Made by a program: the position numbers and the translations under genes. The notes under the pieces were generated by a model. That model ran no database searches. It was not told the origin of the DNA and was given only the letters and a program-made list of their open reading frames with translations. Below are positions 24,975-37,220 of a stretch of 64,000 bases of DNA, piece after piece (positions within the stretch are counted from its first letter, which is position 1; each line of letters starts with the position of its first letter). Where the stretch lies: the NCBI GenBank assembly GCA_029582165.1, contig CM055869.1, forward strand, positions 7,286,425 to 7,350,424, written 5' to 3'. Source of the stretch: Portulaca oleracea. Its lineage: Eukaryota; Streptophyta; Magnoliopsida; Caryophyllales; Portulacaceae.

Positions 24975-25297
24975 TGCATTTTGGACTCCAAAGTATAGGG
25001 TAATTAGACCCCAGGTACTTAGGAGTCTAAGTAGCTTCGACATGAATAAGAGATAATGTGTATTATAGCTTCGATATCAGTTTTAATTTTACTCCTGAAG
25101 TTTGAGCCAATTGGGAGAGAAATTCAAACATGGGAAGAAAAAAGAACGGAAAACAAACTTTTTTTTTCAACTGGCAAACTCTAAGGTAATTTTTTTATTC
25201 AGTCTACAAACTGTAGGGTCCAAAATATAAATGTTGAAAACCAAAGGTCAAAAAAATTAATTACCTTATATTTTAGGGTCCAAAATGCAAACAACAT
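24975..25297. mobile_element. Decayed relative of the inverted-repeat element at 35505
   Basis: Both ends carry the TTTGCATTTTGGAC word in inverted orientation. The right half matches 35800-36060 in order: ATGAATAAGAGA, TATAGCTTCRATATCAG, ATTCAAACAT, then GGGTCCAAAATGC. Most of the left arm has been lost. No clear target duplication. Confidence 0.65.
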
Positions 25298-25780
25298 AGG
25301 TAACTTTGTAATAATACTTTATCCTGGGCAATTCATGTGAAAAATCCATTTTATTCTTATATTAATTAGCATTACTATCATTAATAAATGTTTTGTTGAT
25401 ATGTTTAAAATTATTGTTTCAACTTAAATGGCAATGAGTTAAGGCAAACTATTACAATAAACTTTCTTTATTTCTTTTTCGCGAAGTAATAACCAGGCCA
25501 GTCAATGACTTTTAAATCTTAGATTAATTGAAAGTAATTTCATTAAATTATAAAAATTAAAGATAAAACTATTATATCTGGCTCTTTATACCTCGATTAA
25601 GCTGAATTTCAGATTATTAGGTTTAGTTTTTCGGTTTAATATAACTATTCAGGGATAGACAATATTTTTTTCACGTATAGGGTAAAAGATTCAAAAACCC
25701 TCTCAGAGGATCCTTCTGTCAAGGCATCGTCCCGAGATATCAACGAATATAATAGAAGAGAGGGGGGGGGGGGGACTGGT

Positions 25781-26160
25781 ATTCCATATAGTTAAGCAGG
25801 ATAATTGTGGCCATGATTGGCCACCCAATCTGTTGCATAATTTGCTTCCCGATAAATATGTTTTAACTTGAAAGCTTCAAAGGTGGTTAATAAATTCTTG
25901 ATATCCCTAACAATCATGTCAATCTGCCAAGGGATCTTGATGTTGCCTTTAATAGCTTGTATAAGATTAAGCTATCTCCTTCAATTTGGATTTTGGAGAA
26001 ACCTGTGTAGCTAGCTTGTTGTAGGCCGGTCAGCAGAGCTAGAGCTTCGGTCATTAGGATGGATTGAGACTTTACTTGGCATGCACCAGCTTTATGTACT
26101 CGGCCAAGGTAGTCCCGGATAACAAACCCAACTGCAGAACTTTGGTTGTCGACAGTTTAA
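25781..26160 (-). pseudogene. Retroelement RNase H fragment with a frameshift
   Basis: Minus-strand translation gives an RVT_3 RNase H domain. SAVGFVIRDYLGRVHKAG is followed by QSILMTEALALLTGL, containing the catalytic-type Glu, and IQIEGDSLIL with the Asp. After a one-base frameshift near 25975 it continues to FKLKHIYREANYATDWVANH. It is a broken LINE-type fragment, unrelated in position to the one at 9431. Confidence 0.7.
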
Positions 26161-26342
26161 TGCATCCTTGCTTTGGAGAGTCTCATGCTCATCTAATTGG
26201 TTAATAGGTAGTAGTCCTTTTAATGGAAAGAACATTGTTAGGTTGATGAACCCAACCTTTTAAGGGATAGACGATATGATGCTAGCATGAAGCTTCCTAA
26301 ATTCATGGATGACAATATTCTTACAGATCATGTATCTTTAAT

Positions 26343-26565
26343 GGGAACGGATCACATGAGCATGAAACTTTGGTGAACATGTGAGCATGGATGGACATCT
26401 AGTAATTTTTATGAGAACATCAGGTATTGTATTAGGGGACATCAAGTTTGCATGATGCAAACTTGATGTCCCTTAAAACAATACCTAATGTCTTCAAATA
26501 CAATACTTGATGTCCATCCATGCTCATATGCTCACTAAAGTTCCATGCTCATGTGATCCGTTTCC
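26343..26565. mobile_element. Near-perfect 223-bp palindrome with 9-bp target duplication
   Basis: The two 111-nt arms are inverted copies around position 26454, with a core like AAGTTTGCAT-G-ATGCAAACTT. Only scattered mismatches separate the arms. Perfect flanking duplication ATCTTTAAT (26334-26342 and 26566-26574). This is a foldback element, probably an extreme Mutator-like MITE. Any transcript would form a long hairpin. Confidence 0.85.
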
Positions 26566-26574
26566 ATCTTTAAT

Positions 26575-27890
26575 TTGATTATTCTTTGTTTGGGGTTCTC
26601 AAATTTTTAATAATGTGGGAAAAGCCGGTGCTCTGTGGAATGCTTATTACTTATTAGTTAGTACTATCCAAGCATTACAAAAAGAAAAATAGGAATTATA
26701 CAGTAAGGTATGGATGAAGTTGAGTTGACCATTAGTGGAAAAGCCATAATTGGTGAAATGTGCAATGACGAAAACTCTCGCCGCAATGATGGATAGATAT
26801 GCCCTCAAACTTAAAAAAAAATTTTAAAAAAACTTGATATTGAGAAAATAAAAGGTTGGGCCTGTTACATTGACAAACTCCAGGACAAAATTGGACCATT
26901 ATTGAAGAAGTTGATGAACGAGGATATATATATTGGAATGAATTAAAGGGTGTAGGGCGCTCTTTGTCACTTACGCGTTTAATAATCATATATGGAGACC
27001 GTCGAATAATAAAGACGTTTTTTTACATTATCGAATTGTAACATTTAATACACGTTTAATGTCCGAACTATTGGTTTTAAAATGGGAACATAAGGATCTT
27101 TGAGATAAAATAAGTATAATTAGAAGATTTTATCAGTATTCTCGGACACTGTATATATAAAACACAATTTTTTCATATACCATATTTAATAAAAAAAAAC
27201 CAATATTTAAATTAACGAATAATTGATAGAATTTTTATACAATTTCGCCGAATAAAACACTCACCTTATTTTATCTATTCAATTATAGTGCTGTATTTTA
27301 TTAATATGGGGGCGTTACGTTCATTAAATTGGCCACCGGGGACCTCCTAATCACCTTGTTAACCTTGTACTAGTATGCACAAGTCGTGAGTTGGTGCTAA
27401 ACATATGTATATAAGTTTGTCTATGATTCGCGCTCATTTGTGAGGATCGCTGTGTTTGAGCGAGAAACTTTTGGAGAAATGGAGAAAACGAAAATGTTAA
27501 TTTTGTATTTGTTATCTTTGTTTGTCTTTGGTTTGGTAGTGTAAACTTTGTTGGTTGTTGTTCTTCATCAGATTTCTTTCTACATTTTCGCAATGTTGTT
27601 GCTGTCTCTTTAGTTTCTTTTGGCTTTTAATAATAATAAAAAAAAAGATGTGAGCCAATAGAAATAATCAAATACTCCTAAGAGGTCAGACCGCCAACAC
27701 TCACCATTTATGACCTTTTTCCTACAAATTATATGCTTATGTACTAACTGTTGATAGTTTGGAATAGCTACTCCAATTTCCAACTGTTCAATTTATAATT
27801 TGAACATGTTAATTGTACGTGTGAGACTCTCTTAGTCCCATTATATCAAAATGTATTAAGATTGGTAATTGAGGATGATAATTTCCTCAA
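26575..27890. other. AT-rich intergenic DNA
   Basis: No supported gene or element. Confidence 0.45.
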
Positions 27891-29072
27891 GGGGCTGTTT
27901 GGTATAAGGGAGTAAGGGGTTAGGAATGGGAGTAGGATAATTGGGAATACTATTGTCATATTTATTTTGCGGTAATTAAAAAAAAGTGGGGAATGGGAAT
28001 GAGAATAGAATGCCCCAACTCTCAATAATCTATTACCGGGGGGGTGGTGGTAATTGGAGGTGGGAATTCAATAGTCACTGCTAAATACCAATTTTGCCCT
28101 TATGTTTAATTGTTATTACCAAGATTATCCCTCCTATTTAGAATATATACTTGTTTTTAATTTTTAATTCATATTTAATACTTAATTAATTTTTATTAAA
28201 ATTGTAAAATCTTTATGAACTTATTTTTTTTAGTTTTTTTTCATATGGTAATTGATTTTCTATAAATAAATGTATATCATTTATGACCTTCTATCCATTT
28301 CAATTTATTAAAACATTCATAAATTAATAAAATGATATTTTTGCCAATGTGTGTTGATTCTCAATCCTATTCCCAACTTGAATTACCAAAAAACAAACAA
28401 AAAGGTCGGTAATTCATAAACACGTATTAATTCTCATTCCCAGTCTCATTATGAATTCTCATTCCCAGTCTCATTATGAATTCTCATTCCCATTCCCATT
28501 GCATGTCAAACGACCGCCGTTTAGTATGAGAGAGTAGGGGGTTGGGAATGGAAGTAGGATAATTGGGAATATTATTGTCATGTTTGTTTTGTGGTAATTA
28601 AAAAAAAGTGGGTGATGGGAATGGAAATATAATGCCCCAACTCCCAGTAATTTATTACCAGGGGTGGTGGTGATAATTAGAGATAGGAATTTAGTAGTCA
28701 CTACTAAATACCAATTTTGCCCTTATGTTTAATTGTTATTACCAAGACTATCCCTCCTATTTAGAAGACATACTTGTTTTTAATTTTTTAATTCATATTT
28801 AATGTTTAATTAATTTTTATTAAAATCTTTATAAACTTAATTTTTTTAAATTTTTTTCATATGATAATTGATTTCAATTTATTAAAACATTCATGAATTA
28901 AGAAAAGGGTATTTTTGTCAATGTGTGTTTATTCCCAATTTGAATTACCACAAAACAAACAAGAAGGTTGGTAATACATAAACACATGTTAATTCTCATT
29001 CCCATTATGAATTCTCATTCTCAATCCCATTATAAATTCTTATTCCCATTCCCATTCCCATTGCATGCAGTG
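27891..29072. mobile_element. Tandem dimer of a GGAATGGG-rich MITE
   Basis: Two head-to-tail copies: about 27891-28515 and 28516-29072. Each starts with a Tourist-like GTTTGGTAT or GTTTAGTAT end, then AGTAGGATAATTGGGAATA. Each ends in an array of TTCTCATTCCCA words and CATTGCATG. The two share their junction near 28510-28520. The second copy has internal deletions. Non-coding. Confidence 0.7.
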
Positions 29073-29300
29073 TCCTCTCCGCCGTCGATCTATTTATAGT
29101 AGTTTTCATTCACATTTTTTGAAGGGTGGTCAAATATTTCCTTTTTGGATAGTTTGGACAAATTCAATAATCAATATCCTATTGGTTGAATTGCTGTCGA
29201 ATTCAAGATAGAACATATTACAATGCAATGTAATTAGCAATAGATATCAATACTTTGAATATTTTTTATTTTTATTTTTATTTTTTTAACATATGTAATA

Positions 29301-29516
29301 TTCCCTCCGTTCCATATTAATTGACATTTTGACTAAATTTTGACCGTTAATTATTCACAAATTACAATAAGTTACAATATGAAATTACCTCCATTGTAAT
29401 TTTTAGTAAAATATCTTTCTAATGATGGTAATTTCATATTACAACTCATTGTAATTTTGTGAGTAATTAACGGTCAAAATATAGTCAAAGTGTCAATTAA
29501 TATGGAACGGAGGGAG
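29301..29516. mobile_element. Stowaway-like MITE with long inverted repeats
   Basis: Ends TTCCCTCCGTTCCATATTAA and the complementary right end, flanked by TA (29299-29300, 29517-29518). Nearly the whole element is inverted repeat. It is the best preserved of the Stowaway-like copies here. Confidence 0.82.
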
Positions 29517-29518
29517 TA

Positions 29519-31523
29519 GTCCAACTCATCAGGCCCCTATCTCAGGGGTATAGCCTAACATGCCTTTGTAACGAACCGAGACGGGGGATGCCAATGGCTA
29601 GAGCTGGCAAAATTTTGTCCAACTCGGGAAAAACCGGGTATGGACATAGATTTTTCGTCCGAATTTTGATATTGACCAAATATTCAGACATAAAATTTCT
29701 CTTTTTTCTATATATTGTTCGAACCCGATTTTAGCTTCGTCCAAATTGTCCAACCCGAAATAAAACCGAGTTTGGACATAAATTTCTCGTCTGAATTGAC
29801 CGAATTTGCCCGACCCAAATTTACCCAGACCCAAATTTTTGTCAATCACCTCTTACCATTCAGACAAGAGGTGATTGGCATCAATACTTTGAATATGATT
29901 TATAATTAATTAATATCAGGTGAACATTTTGAACAACAATGGTTTACTAGATAATCTATGAAATATTCCCAATAAAAAATTTCCATGAAAAAATTATTAT
30001 ATTACCGAACACTCTTTTATAGAAATGTTAATTAGGTAGATTTACATGAGAAACTAAATAAAAAGAACAGATGGTGCATGGTGTATATGTTCTAATCAAT
30101 CTAATGTCAGAAACTTAAGAAGAACTTAAAATGTGTATTTAATTACATGTGGTGTTACCATGAAGCTAATCTCAGAGTAATCACATTCAACTTCAGAATG
30201 AAGCTATTTTTCACCATTATAAAATGGCAGCCCTATGCAAGCCATCACAAACAAATGCAACTACAAATTTCCGCCTTGAATTATTGACCTCATGTTTTTC
30301 CTCAATAAAAAAATAAATGTTCAATAAACTTTTTACAACAAAAAGACAAACCAAAGTGGGTCCCACTTCACAACCTGTTTTAAAAATGAGTTTGCCCTAT
30401 CAAATTATCAATTGTCTTTTTTTTTTAAAAAAAAGAAAAGGGTTATTTTCGGACATTGTGGTATTACATCTTGCGCAGTGCTCATACTGATGTTCATGTG
30501 CAATGACCCCAATTTATTTACAACAACTAAACATATAAGATTATCTCTATGAATATACATAATTTTTTCCTTTCAGTTTAATTTGAATTTACTTCATCTC
30601 TCTTTCCCTTAATCTATCACTCCTCCCATGTTTTCATCTGCTTAGAAAGGATATTAAGATAATGATGAAAACCTAAAACAAATCCAGATGGAGTGATTCC
30701 AATTAGTAGAGATGTGAAAATTAGAAGGAATATAAAGAGTTTACAAACAAAAACAAAATTAGTGAAAAGCTAATGTGTTTTTGTGACTAAACACTCTTTG
30801 TCTCACTCTCTGCATCAGGGAAGAAGAAGCATATCACTTTGTTATGTTGACGGAAATATACGAGGGTCACTTCTTTGAATGTACATGGGTTATAATTGAG
30901 TATACAAAAGTTACGTCTTTAAATATCCAGAAGTAATAACTCAACTATTTTTAAAAATGGTTAGTAATCGAACCATTTTTTCAACCATTTTCAATTAGTA
31001 TGGAAAAAGAAGGTAGGAAAAATTTACAATCATTTTAGTAAAATTGGTGAGAATTTCCAATCCTTTTTCCCACATAAAATTTTTGAAAATAGTTGAAATA
31101 TGAAATGGTTGCTAAAATAGTTGATTTTTCCAACTATTTTAAATTGGTTGGAAAAGTTGGTTGGTATATAATACACATGTTTTTAGTAGTGGTTGTTCAT
31201 TTAGCAAAAATTTCAAAATCAAAAAATAAATTGATTAACTATTATGTTGTATGAAAAGTTATGAAGCAGTAATATTAAATTGCTAGTATATCTTTCTCTC
31301 TTACTTTTTCTATATTTATATCAAAAATTTAATATAAAAAAATATTTGCTTAAAAAATTTTACATTAAAATTATAAAATAACAAATATTTTGGAAAAAAA
31401 ATTACTTAAAGTGATAAATAGATAAAATATGTTAACTGAGGTAACTTTTATTTGTCTAGTTACATTTTTATTTATCACACATATTTGGCCACCATATAAA
31501 TAGGCACCGAAAAGTGAAACCTT
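29519..31523. other. Intergenic DNA with decayed repeats
   Basis: Around 29600-29850 there are CCCGA and CCAAATTT-rich words in inverted arrangement, probably an old transposon. Around 30950-31190 AAAATAGTTG and complementary words recur, and the stretch ends in TTTTTAGTAGTGG, which could be a CACTA-type end. No gene. Confidence 0.35.
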
Positions 31524-31532
31524 GTCCAAAAA

Positions 31533-31936
31533 GGATCATGATAACCATCTTAACTCAACTCAAGATGGTTCTTAACCATCTTGAGTTATTCATATTTCAC
31601 ATTTTTGTAACTTTTATTAATATTTTTTTTAATAATTATATATATTTATCAATTGTAATAATATAATACTTATTAAGTAGATGAAAAAAAAATAATAATG
31701 GCCTAATTTTATCAATCATAGTAGAAAATCCATATTTTATACATAGTTTTATATTTATGAAATAAATATGCATAAATAATTATTTTTAAATTGTTTATAA
31801 GTTGTAGTAACCCTGAAAATGATGAAACATACCTTTAGAATGATTTAAATACACTTACATTTCACTCTATTAGTAATTTAGAAAAAAATGCAAGATGGTT
31901 AAGTGTCATCTTGTGTCAAGATGTTTATCATTTTCA
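31533..31936. mobile_element. Mutator-like MITE in the CBSX5 promoter
   Basis: Inverted ends share ATGATAAMCATCTT, and the flanking 9-bp duplication GTCCAAAAA is perfect (31524-31532, 31937-31945). It ends about 150 bp before the CBSX5 TATA box. Confidence 0.75.
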
Positions 31937-32089
31937 GTCCAAAAATACCATTTTTTTTTTTAAAAAAAATAGCCGTCGATGGTGCACCCTTAAATAAACG
32001 AATATCCCAACCCTGCATCTATATTTTATTTGTATAATATAATGTACCGTACATCAACATATGTCATAAAACAAAGCCTCCAAATTTCA

Positions 32090-32097
32090 TATATATA
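32090..32097 (+). promoter_or_regulatory. Probable TATA box of CBSX5
   Basis: TATATATA, followed by a C/T-rich leader with a (CT)n run at about 32135-32153. It lies 148 bp before the start codon. CT-rich leaders just downstream of the TATA box are common in plant core promoters. Confidence 0.55.
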
Positions 32098-32244
32098 CCC
32101 CCTCTTCCCCCTTCCTTCTTCGTGTTCAACCTACCCCTCTCTCTCTCTCTCTAAACAATTACCCAGAAAACCTCTCTATCTCTCTCTAAAAACCTCCATT
32201 TTTCTCTCTCTAAAATCCTCCATTTTTATCCCTCTGAAACTTGG

Positions 32245-34804
32245 ATGGCAGTGAGCTTGTTGAACCATGTTGTAGGAGACCTCTGCTTAGGAAAACCCCC
32301 TCTAAAATCACTCTCTCTTTCCCCCATAACCACTGTTGGAGATGCTCTTTTTGCCCTGAAATCTTCCCAGGAGAACTTCATCAGCATCTGGGCTTGCTCT
32401 GCAAATTGCCCTTGTGATGATGATCATGATGAACATAAAGGGGGGTTATGTAAATGTGTGGGGAAGATATGTATGGTAGATATCATATGTTTCCTGTGTA
32501 AAGATGAAAATTTGAGCTCCCCTTCTTCAGCTCTGATGTCACCTCTTTCTGCCATTTTGCCTCTCAATTCTGGAAAGCTCATCAAGCATGTGGATGCTTC
32601 TACTAGGTATGCTTTTTTTGCTCAGTTTTATATGATTTATTTCTTTTTTTTTGGTGTTTTCAGCATATATTTATAATTTATTTTTGGCATATGTGTAGGA
32701 AACAAACATTCTGTCAGATATTATAATTATTATTTTGCTTCTCTTGTTCTAAAAAATTATTAAAATGAAGAAAGATATATACATGTCCTAATTCTGATCT
32801 CTCATGCTGTCTCTTTTTTAAAAATTACTAGTTAATTTGATTTACAGTTATTATTAAATTCAATCTTGTCATCAAGTATATGATCACAATAAGAGGGTAA
32901 CTTTACACATGAAAAACACAAAGTGAATAAATTAAAAAGTATTATTCAAAATTTTGAAGCTCCTAAAAGTTTCATAGCTTTTTGCGAAGATTTTAAAATC
33001 TAGTTTGCAATTATTTAAAGTACATAAATTCTGTACATAAATATTTTGACGTTAATAAGTACTTACATATTGGGCTGTGGATCCTGAATAACATCGGCAG
33101 TAATAACTAATAATAGTAACCATAGTGTTAATTGTAAATTATGATAGCCAATAAAATGACTGTATGCATTGTATCTGAAGCTTCCAAGTGTGGTTGATTG
33201 TTGACCATATGTTCTAAGTTTATTTTATCCTTTTCTCAAGTAACGCATGTTGGACCTCATACAGTAATATTTATTAGTTACTCACTTGGTTGTAAAACAA
33301 TTGTTATATAGTATGATTTGTGATTGTCAAACTTTGCGGTAATGCTAGCTAGCTAACTAGTTGTAATATGTAATTGGATTTATTCTGAGATTTCATTCAT
33401 AAGATATATGAATTAAAAAAAAGTGTGATAATATTTATAATCTCACCATCTTCATATTATTAGATAATAATTGCAGATGTTATTATCATTAGATTTCTTC
33501 TGGTGTAATTCATTCCAACTTTGAGTACGTAGTGCTTTTATAATGACTACAATGTTTTAAGTAAATCCATTGATAGGTCAAGTATATTATCTCCTTCTAT
33601 AAATAAAATCCACATAAGTTAGCTGGGTCTAATTCTGCAATTATGCATCAACTAATTCCCAATTAACAACATATGTTAAAGTCATAATAGATCCAGTTTG
33701 ACGAGAAAAACATATAAAATACAAAAAATTGTAGTTCATCAACCTACATATCTATAAATCTCATGCCATGCAATATGCATTGTTTGTATCGCCACAAAAA
33801 CTTCCAAATTTGTATTCTTCTGGCACACAGATTGTACTCTTTGTCCCTTAGTAGCACGGTCTAATGGATATTTTTGTTGGCTTTGGTGTATCTTTCTCAG
33901 CTTGGTAGAAGCCATGGATCTGATTCTTCAAGGTGCCCAAAACCTAGTGGTGCCCATCCAAGCCCCAGGCAGCAGATCAGCCCACTATTCCAGAAGAAAA
34001 CACCTCCTCAAGGCCACCAACGACGCCGTTTCAACCTTCCACAACGGCTGTGAATACTGCTGGCTAACCCAGGAAGACGTGGTCCGGTTCATCCTGAGCC
34101 GGATTGGTCTGTTCGCCCCGATCTCGGCTCAGTCGGTCGAGAACCTAGGGATCATACGCGATGAGGTCCTGACTGTGGACTACCATGCCCCGGCGTCATC
34201 CGCTGTGGGTCCCATTGCTCGAGCCATGGCTAGCCAGACCTCGGTTGGGGTTGTCGACGAGGATGGAACCCTAGTTGGTGAGATCTCGCCCTTGACCCTT
34301 TGTAACTGCGATGAGACCGTTGTAGCCGCCATCATGACCTTATCCGCGGGGGACCTGATGTCCTACATCGACTGGGGTGGGCCCCCCGAGGATATTATCC
34401 GAGTCATGAAGGCTAGGCTAAAGGAGAGGAAACTCGACGGGTTGTTAGAAATGTTGGCTGATGAATATTCATCCTCATCATCTTATACATCCTCCTCATC
34501 CTCGTCCTCATCCTCATCCTCATCAGATGATGAAGCAGTGTCGTCCCCACCGGCTAGGGCTAAGTTGAGCCGGTATAACCGGTCGTGGAGCTACTCGGCT
34601 AGGATGATGAGGAAGGCGGAGGCATTGGTTTGCCATCCTAGGAGCTCGTTGGTGGCGGTGATGATCCAAGCTATATCGCATAGGGTGAACTACGTCTGGG
34701 TGATGGAGGATGATTGTAGCCTAGTTGGGACCGTAACGTTTCGTAACATGCTACAAGTATTTAGAGAACATTTGGAGTCCATGGTCGAGGAATGGGATGT
34801 GTAA
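32245..34804 (+). CDS. CBSX5: CBS-domain protein CBSX5
   Basis: Two exons, 32245-32606 and 33901-34804, join across a 1294-bp GT-AG intron to a 421-aa frame. The N-terminus (SLLNHVVGDLCLGKPPLKSL) and the blocks YCWLTQEDVVRFIL, VGEISPLTLCNCDETVVAA and LSAGDLMSYIDWG match Arabidopsis CBSX5 (At4g27460, 391 aa). So does the C-terminal SLVAVMIQAISHRVNYVWV block. CBS domains work in pairs and bind adenosine nucleotides. Plastid and mitochondrial CBSX1/2 regulate thioredoxins; the role of CBSX5 is not established. A Ser tract (about residues 310-328, coded by TCATCC repeats) separates the middle and last CBS segments. Exon 2 is clearly GC-richer than its surroundings. Confidence 0.93.
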
Positions 34805-35495
34805 TTAGGTATGCTAGTAAGGATTTGGTGAGATGTTAATAAGGTAGTGTACGTACGTACGAGGAACTTTTGATCGATGTTATGCATGCATGGCTCAGTG
34901 AAGTATAGAGTTGTACGTGCTTCAAGAGGCCTCATTAATTAGTTTGTTTGTCAAATGTAAGCATGTTTTGGATTAGGATAGATCATGTCTTCATTGATTA
35001 GTATCTTCTCTAGCTTATATGCATTTCTTAATTTTGAATGGGTTGCAACGGCAGTATGTGCAAGGTTACTCATTTGTCTTTTAATTTGTGTGTTCAATTT
35101 CAATTCACATCTTACCCTGTAATAACTGCTGAAGTTGTTGACAATATATAGATATCCTCCCCTTGTGAGTAATGGTCTTATATTTGGTATTTTCTCTAAC
35201 AAAAGGCTCTTTAATTAATTACCCTATAGATCATGCACTCCCTGTTTGTCCCAAATACTGTTTATTCTCGTTGAATTAAATTCAAATTATCACAAAAATA
35301 TATACATCTCCACTAATACTCCATTCAATCTTTTTTTTATTTGTCACTTTATGAGATTTGGGAGAAATCAACGTAATCATTTTAAAGTTCGAGAGGAAAT
35401 TTATGAAACCACTTAAAGTAGTTAACTTTTTTTTTTTTAACAAGTAAAGGGTAAAGAATGTACCCATATTAAACTCACCATACCAAAGTAATAGT
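34805..35495 (+). other. 3' flank of CBSX5
   Basis: Probable 3' UTR followed by intergenic DNA. No other gene seen. Confidence 0.45.
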
Positions 35496-35504
35496 GCCAA
35501 ACAA

Positions 35505-36070
35505 GGGGTAATTTGTAGTTTGGACCCCGAAGTGTAGGAGTATTTATTTTTTGGAACCTTGAATTTCATTGTTTATTTTTTAGACTCTAAAATTTATGGG
35601 TTGAATAAAAAAAACTTTAAAATTTGTAGGTTGAAAAAAAGGTTTGTGTATTGTTTTCTTTTTCTTCCCATGTTCGAATTTATCTCCCGATTAGCGCCAA
35701 ACTTCTGAAGTAATGTTAAAACTTAAAACTAATATTAAAGTTATATTACACATCTCTTATTCATACTGGAACTACTTAGACCCTGAGTATTTCAGGATTT
35801 AATTAGTTTTAACATGAATAAGAGAGGTGTATTATAGCTTCAATATCAGTTTAACCTTACTCGTGAAGTTTGGTGCTAATCAGAAGATAAATTCAAACAT
35901 AGAAAGAAAAAGAATAACAGTACATGAACCTTCTTTTCAATCTACAAACTTTAAGGTCCTTTTTTTTATTCAATCTATAAACTTTAGGGTCCCAAAAATA
36001 AACAATGAAAACCAAAGGTCTAGAAAATAAATACCCATATACTTAGGGGTCCAAAATGCAAAAAAAACCC
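35505..36070. mobile_element. Mutator-like foldback element, 566 bp
   Basis: Most of the element is one large inverted repeat. The arms share TTTGGACCCC, TTTATTTT, TGGGTTGAATAAAAAAAA and AAAGTTTGTAGRTTGAA. Perfect 9-bp flanking duplication GCCAAACAA (35496-35504 and 36071-36079). A decayed relative is at 24975-25297. Confidence 0.85.
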
Positions 36071-36320
36071 GCCAAACAAGTACATTGCACAAGATGCAAC
36101 ACCTACAAACAACAAAGTTGGTAAATATTAGTTATGATAATGAAGAATATAAATGTAAAATTGGTAAAAGTTACATTGGAAATCCAAAATGACAAATAAT
36201 TAGGAACACAAAAAATTATTCAAGAGGACTAATGAATAGAGACGTGGGAGTTATACTATACCATAGTTGGCTAGTTTAAGTGAGGCCTAATTGAATTTTA
36301 CAAGATTTTGAAATCTCTTA

Positions 36321-36577
36321 GGGTGCGTTTGGTTGGTCAATAACTCCGGGGAAATGATCAATTTTTCTGGGTTGACTTATTTTCCCTGTGTTTGGATGCG
36401 AGTTGACTTCGGGAAAGTTTTCACGATGGGCCCACCATTTTCTCCATTTTCCTAGGAAAAATTCCCCTGAGGGGGGCTAAGGGAAATTTTTCCCAGGGAA
36501 ATCTTTCCCATGGAAAACTTCCCATGGGAAACTTTCCCCGAGAAAAATTTCCTTTTGGGTTCCTACTAAACACTCCC
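36321..36577. mobile_element. Tourist-like MITE, TTA duplication (copy 2)
   Basis: Ends GGGTGCGTTTGG and AAACACTCCC, flanked by TTA (36318-36320, 36578-36580). Longer than the copy at 18896 because of extra TTTCCCATGGAAA units in the right half. Confidence 0.82.
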
Positions 36578-36674
36578 TTAGTGAAATCAAAGGGGGTTCC
36601 CTATTCAATCTTCCTAAGGTAATAATTAATTAACATGCATTTTTTTTTACTCGGGTTTGGATATTTAGATACTA

Positions 36675-36948
36675 CTCCCTCCGTTTCATGCATATATATT
36701 AATTATCTTCTTTGAAAATTGTGTAATCAAATTTTAAGAATTTTGACCATTAATTATTTAATTTGTATAAGATTACTAACATTAGATTCGTAACGAAAAA
36801 TACTTTTTTTTGTACTAACGAAAAATACTATCTTAAAAGTATAATATTATTATTGTTAATAAAATATTATACAAAAAATTCTCGATCGAAGAGCCACATT
36901 GGAGACCTTGACGGTCAAATATGTAACAATTAATATAGAAATAGGAAG
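36675..36948. mobile_element. Stowaway-like MITE
   Basis: Left end CTCCCTCCGTTTCATG, right end diverged (AATAGGAAG), TA on both sides. Confidence 0.55.
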
Positions 36949-37159
36949 TAAGTTATTTTAGCAATATATATAGTTCAGAAACTAAACCTATAAAAACCCA
37001 AATCCAAATTTTATTTAAAAAAAAAAAAAAGCCAAATCAGAACAACATAAATACAATTTGACCTAAAACTATCCATACTCAACCAGTTAATGACCCGTTT
37101 GCTATATCTACTTATGATTAATTAAATTAGCAAACACCTCCCCCCCTATAAATAAATAA

Positions 37160-37163
<4 letters not shown>

Positions 37164-37217
<54 letters not shown>
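37164..37217. repeat. (AT)n microsatellite
   Basis: About 54 bp of pure AT dinucleotides after AAATA units. Confidence 0.95.

Positions 37218-37220
<3 letters not shown>

Noticed and set aside
29598..29909. Frames with repeated LGKFGSGKFG-like words
   Set aside because: They come from a decayed repeat with inverted CCAAATTT words, not from a protein.
32030..32254. 74-codon frame overlapping the CBSX5 start
   Set aside because: It begins upstream of the TATA box and consists of leader CT repeats read as Ser/Leu.
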